From Bradyrhizobium monzae (lineage in GTDB: Bacteria; Pseudomonadota; Alphaproteobacteria; Rhizobiales; Xanthobacteraceae), in NCBI RefSeq assembly GCF_021458635.1, contig NZ_JAIRDQ010000004.1, positions 434,001-498,000 on the forward strand: a DNA stretch of 64,000 nucleotides, given 5' to 3'. Positions 16,526 through 24,536 of this stretch are shown here, piece by piece. Position 1 is the first letter of the stretch. Every line of letters begins with the position of its first letter. Under the pieces are notes generated by a model. That model was not told the DNA's origin and searched no databases. It worked only from the letters and a program-made list of their open reading frames with translations. Both the position numbers and the translations under genes were made by a program.

Positions 16526-17620
16526 TCAGAATGACCCGAGCGCCACCGGCCGGAACGCCTGCAGCAGCTGCTGATCCAGCTTGCCGCCCATGCCTTCCAT
16601 CATCGTGAAGGCACGCGAGTGGGTGAAGGGCATGCGGTAGGCGCGCTTCTCCACCAGGGCGGCGTAGATGTCGACGATGGTCGTCAGCCGCACGATGTCG
16701 CTGATCTGGTTCGACGACAGCCCGTTCGGATAGCCGCTGCCGTCGAGGAATTCATGGTGATGCAACACGACATCCAGCATCTCCGGCGGGAAGCCGCCTT
16801 GCGCCGCGAGCGCGTCGTAGCCGCGGCGCGGATGCTGGCGGACCTCGGCCATCTCCTCGTCGGTGAGCTTGCCGGGCTTGTCGAGCAACGCGGAGGGGAC
16901 GAAGGCCTTGCCGACATCGTGCAGCAGGGCGGCACGGGTCAACCGGCGCTGATCGTCCTCGCGCATGCCGAGATGCTGCGCAAAGGACACCGCGAAGCCG
17001 GTCACGAACAGGCAGTGACGGTAACTGCCGACATGGTGGCAGCCGACCGTGGTGAGCCATTCGCGCAGCGAGGAATGCTTGATCGCTTTCAAGATCCTGC
17101 TCTCGGCGGCGATGACGTCGTCGAAGGTCAGAGGCACGCCGAGCGGCAGCTTCTCGAACATCTTCTTCAGCACCGCATGCGCCGCCTCGACGCCGCGGTT
17201 GAGCGTCTTGCCGCGATCGGTCGCGTCATAGCTCGCCGTATCGGGAAACGCGGCGCGGATGCGCTGCAGGATCGCCTCGGGCTGCAGCGGCCGCGAGATG
17301 GTGTCGGTGGCGCCGAGCGCCCAGGCCTGCATGGTGCCGTGGTGCAGGGCATCCGCCAGCACGAACAAACGCGGCATCGAACGATAGCCCTCGGCGCGCA
17401 GCTTGTTGCGCACCCGCTGCACACTCTCGGGCGAGCGGAGGTTGATGTCGACCACGAGACCGGAGAGATCGCGCGACGGCTGTTCGGGGATTTCCTGCGT
17501 CGTCACCGTCGAGACATCGCCGACCGCCTTCAAGATGCCGGCGAGCTCGGTGCTGGCGTCGCTCCGGTCGGAGGCGAGCAGAAGCCGGCGTTTGGCGGCG
17601 GATTTGGCTGGCGCGTTCAT
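16526..17620 (-). CDS. HD-GYP domain protein with degenerate receiver
   Basis: Residues 10-125 of this 364-residue protein look like a response-regulator receiver (RLLLASDRSD, LVVDINL, LFVLAD, ISRPL). The conserved Lys of the KP motif is Arg, so phosphorylation control is doubtful. Residues 185-350 form an HD-GYP domain with LLHDVGKA, VRQHPRRGYD, VVLHHHEFLDGSGYPNGL and IVDIYAAL, the metal-binding and GYP signatures of cyclic-di-GMP phosphodiesterases. It probably lowers c-di-GMP and so influences motility or biofilm. It stands alone. Confidence 0.8.
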   Translation of the reverse strand: MNAPAKSAAKRRLLLASDRSDASTELAGILKAVGDVSTVTTQEIPEQPSRDLSGLVVDINLRSPESVQRVRNKLRAEGYRSMPRLFVLADALHHGTMQAWALGATDTISRPLQPEAILQRIRAAFPDTASYDATDRGKTLNRGVEAAHAVLKKMFEKLPLGVPLTFDDVIAAESRILKAIKHSSLREWLTTVGCHHVGSYRHCLFVTGFAVSFAQHLGMREDDQRRLTRAALLHDVGKAFVPSALLDKPGKLTDEEMAEVRQHPRRGYDALAAQGGFPPEMLDVVLHHHEFLDGSGYPNGLSSNQISDIVRLTTIVDIYAALVEKRAYRMPFTHSRAFTMMEGMGGKLDQQLLQAFRPVALGSF

Positions 17621-17797
17621 GGCTTCCCCAAAAGCACGGGAGTGTATTTGGCGTCAGCCTAAGCCGGATCAGGTTCTCCGGCCCTTAAGAGGCGTGCTCA
17701 ACGGAACCTGCCGGAATTGCGCACAGTTTTACGGACTGGGTGCTCCGCGGCGGTTCCAGCAAAAGGCGAAAACAACCCCATGCACAGTAGGCGGGAG

Positions 17798-17832
17798 AAG
17801 CCATTCTCGTCGGAAAGTGACGAGAATGGCTT
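17798..17832. promoter_or_regulatory. 35-bp palindrome upstream of the Fic gene
   Basis: AAGCCATTCTCGTC (17798-17811), a 7-base spacer and GACGAGAATGGCTT (17819-17832) form a perfect 14-base inverted repeat. Two further half-sites follow: ACGAGAA at 17840-17846 and TTCTCGT at 17858-17864. Together they place four copies of one half-site over the predicted promoter. This arrangement is typical of a repressor operator. Confidence 0.65.
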
Positions 17833-17859
17833 GACCATAACGAGAACAGACCCCATATT
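17831..17859 (+). promoter_or_regulatory. Promoter of the Fic gene
   Basis: TTGACC at 17831-17836, a 17-base spacer and CATATT at 17854-17859 make a good sigma-70-type promoter 23 bases upstream of the Fic ATG. The -35 box overlaps the right arm of the 35-bp palindrome, and the -10 box overlaps the last TTCTCGT half-site, so a bound regulator would exclude RNA polymerase. Confidence 0.55.
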
Positions 17860-17881
17860 CTCGTCACAGAATGCAGAAAAT

Positions 17882-18982
17882 ATGATCTATATCCACGACA
17901 AGCCTGACTGGCCGGCCTTTCAGTGGAGCGCAGACCGGTTAGCGACGCGACTGGCCCAGGTGCGTCACAAGCAGGGCCGCCTGCTTGGCCGAATGGAGAG
18001 TCTTGGCTGCACTTTGAGGGCGGAAGCCTCGCTTCAGGCGCTCACCGAGGATGTCGTCAAATCGAGGGAGATCGAAGGTGAAACCCTCGATCGCAATCAG
18101 GTTCGATCGTCGATCGCCCGCCGGCTCGGCATCGATATTGGCGCACTCACGCCGGCAGAGAGAAACGTGGAGGGCGTCGTTGATATGACGCTCGACGCGA
18201 CCCAGAAACCAGATCAACCCATCACCGCCGAGCGGTTGTTCGGCTGGCATGCCGCCCTCTTCCCGACAGGCCGGAGCGGCCTGTTGAAGATCGTCGTTGC
18301 CGGGTGGCGCACCGAACAGTCCGGCGCCATGCAGGTCGTCTCCGGGCCGGTCGGCCGCGAACATATTCATTTCGAAGCACCAGCCGCCGAGCGACTCGAC
18401 GAAGAAATGAGGAGATTCCTCGACTGGTTCAACGCCGATCGGGAAGCGGACCCTGTCATCAAGGCAGCAGTCGCGCATCTCTGGTTTGTGACTATCCGTC
18501 CGTTCGAGGACGGCAATGGCCGCATTGCGCGCGTGATAGCGGACCTCGCTCTGGCGCGTTCGGAGGAGACCACGCAGCGCTTCTACAGCATGTCGTCCCA
18601 GATCCGAAAAGAACGCAACGCCTACTACGACATGCTCGAAAGGACACAGCGCGGAACGCTCGACATCACCGACTGGCTACAATGGTTTCTCGATTGCCTC
18701 GATCGCGCATTCGACGGCGCCGAGACGATCATGGGAAACGTGCTGGACAAGGCAAGGTTCTGGGAGCGCCATGGCACGCGCTCCCTCAATGATCGCCAGC
18801 GGCTGATGTTGAACCGCTTGATCGAGGGCTTCGAGGGCAAGCTCACCTCTTCGAAATGGGCCCAATTTGTCAAGGTCTCGCAAGCGACCGCTGCCCGCGA
18901 CATCGAAGACCTGATCGACAAGGGCATCCTTCAGAGGGACGCCGCCGGTGGCCGCAGTACGAGCTATTCGCTGGTGCCGTAA
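17882..18982 (+). CDS. Fic family protein with DUF4172 domain, catalytic His replaced
   Basis: The 366-residue protein has an N-terminal DUF4172-type region (WPAFQWSADRLATRLAQVRHKQGRLLGRM), a Fic core at about residues 110-240 and a C-terminal winged-helix-like part. Fic proteins transfer AMP from ATP to hydroxyl groups, using the His of HPFxxGNGR. Here the motif reads RPFEDGNGR, with Arg206 (codon CGT at 18497-18499) instead of His, while the rest of the ATP site is intact. SREIEG at residues 61-66 matches the (S/T)xxxE(G/N) inhibitory helix. The protein may have lost AMPylation and act as a DNA-binding or nucleotide-sensing regulator. ATG at 17882 follows the palindrome-covered promoter. 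Confidence 0.85.
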   Translation: MIYIHDKPDWPAFQWSADRLATRLAQVRHKQGRLLGRMESLGCTLRAEASLQALTEDVVKSREIEGETLDRNQVRSSIARRLGIDIGALTPAERNVEGVVDMTLDATQKPDQPITAERLFGWHAALFPTGRSGLLKIVVAGWRTEQSGAMQVVSGPVGREHIHFEAPAAERLDEEMRRFLDWFNADREADPVIKAAVAHLWFVTIRPFEDGNGRIARVIADLALARSEETTQRFYSMSSQIRKERNAYYDMLERTQRGTLDITDWLQWFLDCLDRAFDGAETIMGNVLDKARFWERHGTRSLNDRQRLMLNRLIEGFEGKLTSSKWAQFVKVSQATAARDIEDLIDKGILQRDAAGGRSTSYSLVP

Positions 18983-19001
18983 GCGCGCGGTTGTTGAGCC
19001 A

Positions 19002-19035
19002 GAAAAAATCCGCCGGAGGCTGCCCTCCGGCGGAT
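19002..19035 (-). terminator. Intrinsic terminator of the molybdenum oxidoreductase operon
   Basis: On the minus strand ATCCGCCGGAGG, loop GCAG, CCTCCGGCGGAT forms a perfect 12-bp stem followed by TTTTTCT (the first T pairs at the stem base). It begins 30 bases after the stop of the large subunit gene and lies between the convergent Fic and oxidoreductase genes. Confidence 0.85.
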
Positions 19036-19064
19036 CATCCTGGTCAGCACTTGCAAGCCCGGCC

Positions 19065-21350
19065 TTACGCCTTCATCGCCCCCTTCACGGCTTCGGCCGT
19101 GATCGGCAGTGCCCGGACGCGGGCGCCGGAGGCGTTGAAGATGGCGTTGCCGATGGCAGGCGCCACCACCGTCACCGCGGGCTCGCCGACGCCGGTGGCC
19201 TTCTCGCCATTGGCGATCACGGCAACGGCGACCTCGGGCACCTGGCTCATGCGCAGGGGCGTGTAGCTGTCGAAGTTGGTCTGCTCGATGCCGCCATCCT
19301 TGAGCGTCGCCTTCTCGTACAGCGCCAGTGACAGCCCCCACAGCGCCGCACCCTCGACCTGGGCCCGGATGTTGTCGGGATGCACCTGCGTGCCGACATC
19401 GGTTGCGACCGTGAGCTTCTTCACGGTCACTTCGCCTGACGGCGCCACGGCGACATGCGCGACGCAAGCGGTCCAGCTTGCGGTCGCACGTTCCTGCGAC
19501 GACACGCAGGCCACGCCCATGCCTTCTCCCTTGGGGAGTTTCTTGGTGCCGTAGCCGGCGAGGCCCATCGCCGCGAGCAGCGTGTTGCGCAGCCGCTGCG
19601 CGCCGCCGTCGTTCTTGCCGGCGCCGTCGAGCAGCGAGATGCGGTATTGCGCCGGATCCTTGCCGGCCGCAGCCGCGATCTCGTCGATCATGCTTTCGAC
19701 CGCCCAGAAGGTCCAACCCGGCGCCACCGAACGGAGCTGACCCGACGGGGTGGCGTTGTGCGCCATCTCGTTCTTGATCGCCCGCACGTGATGGTTGGGC
19801 ACCGTGTAGAAGAAGTCCGATCCGTTCACCGTGAAGCTGTCGAGCGGACCCTTCTTGTCGACCGAGGGCGTGAGGAAATCAGGAATTCCCCAGCGCTGCG
19901 TCGGCCAGGCCGAAACCACGTCGTGGCTGAGCGCGACGAGCTTGCCGTCGCCGTCCACGCCGGCTTTCACTTTCTGGTAGGTAAGCGGACGCGAGAAATC
20001 CATCGTCATGTCGTTCTCGCGCGTGTAGATCACCTTCACCGGCTTGCCCACGGCCTTGGCCGCCTGCACCGCCGGCACCATCATGTCGGCGTCGAGCCTG
20101 CGGCCGAAGCCGCCACCGAGCCACATCTGGTGCATCACCACGAACTTTGGATCGATCCCGGCAGCACCGGCCGCAATCGCGCCGGAGCGCGTCGCGAACT
20201 GGTTGCCGGAATAGATGTGCAGGATGTCGCCCTTGAACTCCGCGGTGGCGTTCATCGGCTCCATCGGCGCGTGGATGTTGATGCTGGTGGTGTACTCCGC
20301 CTCCAGCACCTTGGCCGCGGTGCCGAGTGCGGCCGCGGGATCGCCGTCCTTGACGAAGAACTGGCCGGAATCGTCCAGCTTCTGAAGCCGCTTGGCTTCC
20401 TCGAGCAGCGACTCGCTCGACACTTTCGCATTCGGGCCGCCGTCATAGCTGACCTTCAGCGCCGCCGCCGCCTTCTTGGCGTTGGCGTAGGTGTTGGCGA
20501 CCGCAACCACCCAGCCGGTCGTGGTCTGAGTCTTGTCGTCGAGGGTGACGGCCTTGATGAAGCCCGGCACCTTCTTCGCAGCGGAGTCGTCGACCGATTT
20601 CACCGTGGCGCCGTAGCGCACCGGCGGCGTCACCACCGCGCCATAGGCCATGCCCGGGATCATCACGTCGATGCCGTATTTGGCCGTGCCGTTGGTCTTG
20701 GAGGGGATGTCGAGCTGCGGCACCGACACACCGATCATGGTGTATTGATCCTGCGTCTTCAGCTTGATCGCCTTCAGCTCGTCCGGCGTGAAGGTTTTTG
20801 TCGCCTTGCCGCTCTTCACGACATCGGCGAACGACATCTGCTTCTTCGACTTCGCATGCACGATCATGGAATCGCGCACTGCGAGCTCGCCTGCCGGCAC
20901 GCCCATCGCGGCGGCAGCACCTTCGGTCAACGCCATGCGACCGGCGGCACCCGCCCGGCTCATCGCGTCGAAGTTCATCATGGTCGACCAGCTGCCGCCG
21001 GTGATCTGCGCTCCCAGCACGGGATCGTTGAACTTTGGATCGTTGGAAGCGAGGTTGACCCGCATGTCGCTCCACTTCGCGCCCAGCTCCTCGCAGACGA
21101 TCTGCGCCATGGTGGAGGCGATGTGCTGGCCCATGTCGGCCTTGCCGCAGGTCACGGTGACCAGGCCATCGGGCGAGATCGCGTACCAGACGCTCGGCTC
21201 GAAATTGGCGGGAGCCGCAGCGAGCGCTTCGCCTACACCGGGCACGCCGGCATAGCCGAGCACCAGGCCGGTGGCCGCGGTGCCGACCAGGAAGGAGCGG
21301 CGGCTGAGATCTGATGTCTCTGACGTGACGTTCTTCACGTGCTGATTCAT
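19065..21350 (-). CDS. Molybdopterin-binding large subunit, IorB/aldehyde-oxidase type
   Basis: The 761-residue protein belongs to the xanthine dehydrogenase family, of the subgroup resembling isoquinoline 1-oxidoreductase beta subunit. A twin-arginine signal (LSRRSFLVGTAATGLVLG) at residues 16-33 sends the folded enzyme to the periplasm. Cofactor-contact regions include GGSWSTMMN, QMWLGGGFGRRLDADM and the C-terminal ATGVGEPAVTVVAPAIGNAI with the catalytic Glu. It hydroxylates an aldehyde or N-heterocycle using molybdenum cofactor and passes electrons to the 2Fe-2S subunit encoded just upstream, whose gene it overlaps by four bases (ATGA). The substrate is unknown. Confidence 0.85.
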   Translation of the reverse strand: MNQHVKNVTSETSDLSRRSFLVGTAATGLVLGYAGVPGVGEALAAAPANFEPSVWYAISPDGLVTVTCGKADMGQHIASTMAQIVCEELGAKWSDMRVNLASNDPKFNDPVLGAQITGGSWSTMMNFDAMSRAGAAGRMALTEGAAAAMGVPAGELAVRDSMIVHAKSKKQMSFADVVKSGKATKTFTPDELKAIKLKTQDQYTMIGVSVPQLDIPSKTNGTAKYGIDVMIPGMAYGAVVTPPVRYGATVKSVDDSAAKKVPGFIKAVTLDDKTQTTTGWVVAVANTYANAKKAAAALKVSYDGGPNAKVSSESLLEEAKRLQKLDDSGQFFVKDGDPAAALGTAAKVLEAEYTTSINIHAPMEPMNATAEFKGDILHIYSGNQFATRSGAIAAGAAGIDPKFVVMHQMWLGGGFGRRLDADMMVPAVQAAKAVGKPVKVIYTRENDMTMDFSRPLTYQKVKAGVDGDGKLVALSHDVVSAWPTQRWGIPDFLTPSVDKKGPLDSFTVNGSDFFYTVPNHHVRAIKNEMAHNATPSGQLRSVAPGWTFWAVESMIDEIAAAAGKDPAQYRISLLDGAGKNDGGAQRLRNTLLAAMGLAGYGTKKLPKGEGMGVACVSSQERATASWTACVAHVAVAPSGEVTVKKLTVATDVGTQVHPDNIRAQVEGAALWGLSLALYEKATLKDGGIEQTNFDSYTPLRMSQVPEVAVAVIANGEKATGVGEPAVTVVAPAIGNAIFNASGARVRALPITAEAVKGAMKA

Positions 21351-21838
21351 GTGGGCCTCCGCTCGTTGCCGGCGGCGGATGCAGTGCGCATCTCGGTGGC
21401 GGCGCGCATGATTGCTTTCTGGATCCGCGAATAGGTCATGCAACGGCAGAGATTGCCGTCCATATGCGCCACGACCTCTTCCTTGGTCGGATTGGCGTTC
21501 TTCGCCAGCAGCGAAGCCGCCTGCATGATCTGCCCGGACTGGCAGTAGCCGCATTGCGGCACCTGCTCGGCGACCCACGCCTTCTGCAGGGGGTGATCAC
21601 CCTTGGCGGAAAGACCTTCGATGGTGGTGATCTTCTTGCCGGCGACGTCGCCGACCATGGTCTGGCACGAGCGTACGGCTTCGCCGTTGACGTGCACGGT
21701 GCAGGCACCGCACAGGCCGGCACCACAGCCGAATTTCGTGCCGGTCATCTGCAATTGTTCGCGGATGGCCCAAAGGAGCGGCGTGTCGTTTGCCGCATCC
21801 ACGGACATACTCCGCCCGTTGATGGTGAGCGTTGGCAT
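21347..21838 (-). CDS. 2Fe-2S small subunit, IorA/aldehyde-oxidase type
   Basis: The 163-residue protein has a plant-type ferredoxin N-terminal cluster site (GCGAGLCGACTV with a further Cys in VRSCQTMV) and a C-terminal helical cluster site (CGYCQSGQIM, then LCRCMTYSRI). This is the double 2Fe-2S module of the xanthine oxidase family. It relays electrons from the molybdenum subunit to an acceptor, in IorAB-type enzymes probably a c-type cytochrome. No FAD subunit is encoded, as expected for this type. GGGAAG before ATG 21838 (MPTLTINGRSM) sets the start; an ATG at 21862 is less likely. Confidence 0.88.
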   Translation of the reverse strand: MPTLTINGRSMSVDAANDTPLLWAIREQLQMTGTKFGCGAGLCGACTVHVNGEAVRSCQTMVGDVAGKKITTIEGLSAKGDHPLQKAWVAEQVPQCGYCQSGQIMQAASLLAKNANPTKEEVVAHMDGNLCRCMTYSRIQKAIMRAATEMRTASAAGNERRPT

Positions 21839-22495
21839 AGGCGTCTTCCCTTGCCGGTGCAATGAAGCCGCTTACGGCGGCAACTTGTGTAGCGGACACC
21901 CACCGGGTCGGCGGCCGCCTTGCGCGGGAGAATGATCGGGTTCCTGCGTCGTGGCAAATGCAATTTGGAATCGATCGAAACTATCGCGGCATCTGATTGT
22001 TGTGCGTTGCGACAACAGCGCTGACGTTAGCGACTGGACACAACAAGCAGCGTGTTGGGACTGCATATGATCGCTGCGAGGCAGTTTCTTCGAGGTAACT
22101 TGGCGGCTTGCGCCGCTGCTCCCTTCACCTCAAGCCCTCCTACCTCTGCTAAGACTGAAGCGCGATCTGACATTTCCGCTTCCTCATCAAATGAAAGCGG
22201 TGCGCCAGGCCCGACATTCGGACCAGCCGGCCTGCAAATTTCATTCCCGATGATAGAAAGGATCTGCCTATCAGCTGCTTCCGGCTCGTGATTGCGTCAC
22301 GCTGGCATGTTAATAGACGGGGCGACAATCACGCGACCTATCGGCACTGTCCTACAGGTCCTCCTTTCGCGATCTGCCTGTCGCGTGCTTCGCTGACGTT
22401 GTCGATTGACCGGCGTGGATTTCTCGGTCCAAGGTTTTATTGTGATTATTGCCGTTTGGATTCCCCTTCAGTGCAAGCAAGATTGCTTTCGTTCC
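21839..22495. other. Intergenic stretch at the edge of an insert
   Basis: I see no convincing gene in these 657 bases. The composition is visibly less GC-rich than the flanking operons, and short frames lack motifs. Promoters for the leftward oxidoreductase operon and the rightward unknown gene should lie here, but no clear sigma-70 boxes stand out. It marks the left edge of the compositionally different segment up to about 24.5 kb. Confidence 0.4.
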
Positions 22496-23029
22496 ATGCT
22501 GCTTCCCGATTGGTACAACTCACTCTTCGCCGGCAAGCCTCGCAAAACGAGAAAGGTCGTCGACTCAAACCAACTGCAAGACGAGGCATTAAGATCGTAT
22601 CTTTCGGCGTCGATCGACAACTATGTAATTCTAACAGACTACGCCGCGATGGAGGCTTACAAGGGAGACACGCTCGCCTGCATTTATGACCGACTCCGAA
22701 TCCTTGCTCAGCATCCGAACCAAGTCCTGATACTCAAGGGAACGCAGTACATCTGCGGATTGGGAGGGCGCGCCGCGGTCTCGCAAAGCCCGTTGATCGA
22801 CGAGACGCAAACTCGTGAATTTCCGGAATTTTGCCAACATTTGCTTGCCGCAGAACGCGGTGATCTGTCGCTTCAACAACAGCTTTTGGAGCACGGACGC
22901 GAGGCAACCGTTCATATCGACCGGATGCTTCTCGACATGACGACACTATCCGTCGGGATTGATCTGATGACGAAAACCTATGCGGCAACGCGTCAACACG
23001 ATGAAGCACGAAGCGGGACTCGAACCTGA
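22496..23029 (+). CDS. Hypothetical protein, frame interrupted at the 3' end
   Basis: From ATG 22496 the 177-residue frame reads like a soluble, mostly helical protein (MLLPDWYNSLFAGKP, LQDEALRSYLSASIDNYVILTDYAAMEAY, FPEFCQHLLAAERGDLSLQQQLLEHG). I recognise no family. A TTG at 22406 would add a hydrophobic stretch (FIVIIAVWIP), so the start is uncertain. Near 22985 the natural continuation (QRVNTMKHEAGLEPEHFV) moves to the next frame, suggesting one extra G. The tail TRQHDEARSGTRT in the present frame is then spurious. It precedes the DUF4062 gene by 212 bases in the same direction. Confidence 0.5.
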   Translation: MLLPDWYNSLFAGKPRKTRKVVDSNQLQDEALRSYLSASIDNYVILTDYAAMEAYKGDTLACIYDRLRILAQHPNQVLILKGTQYICGLGGRAAVSQSPLIDETQTREFPEFCQHLLAAERGDLSLQQQLLEHGREATVHIDRMLLDMTTLSVGIDLMTKTYAATRQHDEARSGTRT

Positions 23030-23123
23030 ACACTTCGTCACCGAGGGCGACTACCGCGAGGCGACTTCCGCCTTGGAGGGATTCCGGGAGTATCTCGCAG
23101 ATCGCGAAGAATCTGCGCCCTAA
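22986..23123 (+). other. Out-of-frame C-terminus of the preceding gene, or overlapping small gene
   Basis: In the frame one base ahead of the previous gene, QRVNTMKHEAGLEPEHFVTE, then GDYREATSALEGFREYLADR and EESAP runs to TAA at 23121-23123. It is clearly protein-like. It can be the displaced C-terminus of the 22496 gene after a one-base insertion. Alternatively it is a separate 40-residue gene starting at ATG 23001, although no ribosome binding site precedes that ATG. I favour the frameshift. Confidence 0.45.
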
Positions 23124-23241
23124 GTAATCGTGAGGCCGGGGGCGGGTCCTGCACTCAAAGCCTGGCAGGACGAGAAACGGCTGCTTTGACAATTGAGCCA
23201 GGATGCGGAAGAAAAACACATGTAACAGCCCCCGGCGATCC

Positions 23242-24312
23242 ATGCCCACCCGCTCCAAAGTCTATCGCGTGATGATCGGCTCTCCATCCGATCTCTCAGA
23301 AGAGCGTCTAGCGGCGACTGCTGCCGTCAACGAATGGAACGCGCAGCACGCAGACGCTGAGAGCGTGGTGTTGTTGCCGGTCATGTGGGAAACGCATGCA
23401 ATGCCGACGTCAGGCGTCAGACCCCAGTCGGCGATCAACGATCAGCTCGTCGACCGTTGCGATATTCTCATCGGAATGTTCTGGACAAAGCTTGGCACGG
23501 CGACTGGCGTGGCTGCATCTGGGACGGTGGAAGAGATCGACCGCTTCGTCGCAGCGGGCAAGCCAGCCATGCTCTATTTCTCCCAACGGAAAGCCGCGAA
23601 GGGCAAGGTCGATCCCAAGCAAGCGGCTAAGCTCCAGAAATTCAAGGCGGCGACTTACAAAAAGTCGTTGGTTGGGTCGTTTGCCAGCGTGGCCGAGCTT
23701 AAGCGGATACTTGTTCGCGACCTCACGCGCCAAATTCGGGCGCTACGGCCCGGCACCCCCACTCACCCTGGTAAAATCGACCGGGCGCGAGAAATCACCG
23801 AACTCATCAGGCAACATAAGCAGCAGGGGATAACGATCGACGAATTCAAGAGCTACGACGAATTGCTCGGAATGAAGAAGCGCAGCAAGGCGGAAGTGCG
23901 CGACCCGGTCGAGCCAGGAGAGACCGGACCGAACGGACACCAAATCGGATACACAAAAGAGGGCGACAAAGTCGAATGGATTCCGTCGGATGAAACCGAC
24001 GGCGAATTGTGGCCGATGATCCTTCGCCGAGGGGATAAAGCGATCCTCGCCGCCTACAACGAGTTCTGGGAAAAGGTCTGGTGGAATCGGCACCAGAATT
24101 GGCTCTATCGTCTCGAAACCGGCGAAGAGACCCTGACTGAGGCTCAGAAGCCGATGCTGGCAACTGCCCGCAAGGCGGCACGACGCATCGAGCGGAAATA
24201 CGGCAAGGAGAATTTGGGATGGGATGACTTCGAGTGGGGTTTGCTAAGCGGCAAGCTTTCCGCGCTGTCCTGGGTCTTTGGCTCGGAGTGGGAGGAGTCG
24301 CTCGACACCTAG
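23242..24312 (+). CDS. DUF4062 domain protein
   Basis: The 356-residue protein has an N-terminal DUF4062-like domain at residues 5-115: KVYRVMIGSPSDLSEERLAA, VVLLPVMWETHAMP, PQSAINDQLVDRCDILIGMFW and TKLGTATGVAASGTVEEIDRF. This alpha/beta fold is related to TIR and nucleoside deoxyribosyltransferase domains and is often seen in signalling or defence proteins. The EIDRF glutamate could be catalytic. The C-terminal half (about residues 255-356, WPMILRRGDKAILAAYNEFWEKVWW) is unrecognised. ATG at 23242 is chosen; an ATG at 23203 adds an unlikely basic stretch. It sits with the broken 22496 gene in a segment that differs in composition from its surroundings. Defence is inference. Confidence 0.65.
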   Translation: MPTRSKVYRVMIGSPSDLSEERLAATAAVNEWNAQHADAESVVLLPVMWETHAMPTSGVRPQSAINDQLVDRCDILIGMFWTKLGTATGVAASGTVEEIDRFVAAGKPAMLYFSQRKAAKGKVDPKQAAKLQKFKAATYKKSLVGSFASVAELKRILVRDLTRQIRALRPGTPTHPGKIDRAREITELIRQHKQQGITIDEFKSYDELLGMKKRSKAEVRDPVEPGETGPNGHQIGYTKEGDKVEWIPSDETDGELWPMILRRGDKAILAAYNEFWEKVWWNRHQNWLYRLETGEETLTEAQKPMLATARKAARRIERKYGKENLGWDDFEWGLLSGKLSALSWVFGSEWEESLDT

Positions 24313-24454
24313 ACTAAAGGCAACGCGGCTGCTGAATGCCCGGGCTCGTGATCGTTTTGGCTTTGCCTTCTTGCCGGCCCACCAGCAGGCTCACAGCGCA
24401 AAAAGTCCTGATCACAAAGGGAATGAAGAAAATTCCTACACAGCCCGGCTTCGC

Positions 24455-24494
24455 TTCGCGAAGCCACCCTCTCCCGCAAGGGGCGAGGGTGCAC
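24455..24494. repeat. Palindromic intergenic repeat, single arm
   Basis: A CTCTCCCGCAAGGGGCGAGG-type hairpin preceded by a small palindrome GCTTCGCGAAGC. It is one arm of the family seen in full near 33.4-33.9 kb and 40.3-40.5 kb. It lies between the DUF4062 gene and the hydrolase gene. Confidence 0.6.
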
Positions 24495-24536
24495 CGGTGT
24501 CGTGGTTAGAATGAAGAACAACAAAGGGCGAAAACA

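Noticed and set aside
17717..17881. N-terminal extension of the Fic frame
   Set aside because: This part contains the promoter and the 35-bp palindrome. The family-like N-terminus begins at ATG 17882.
19455..21314. 619-codon plus-strand frame opposite the molybdenum subunit gene
   Set aside because: It is His- and Arg-rich with no domain, a typical GC-rich antisense shadow of the convincing IorB-like gene.
22995..23030. A GGTTCGAGTCCCGC-like stretch on the minus strand, resembling a tRNA T-arm
   Set aside because: The bases flanking TTCGAGT do not pair as a T-stem, no acceptor or anticodon arm is found upstream, and the stretch lies inside a protein-like frame.
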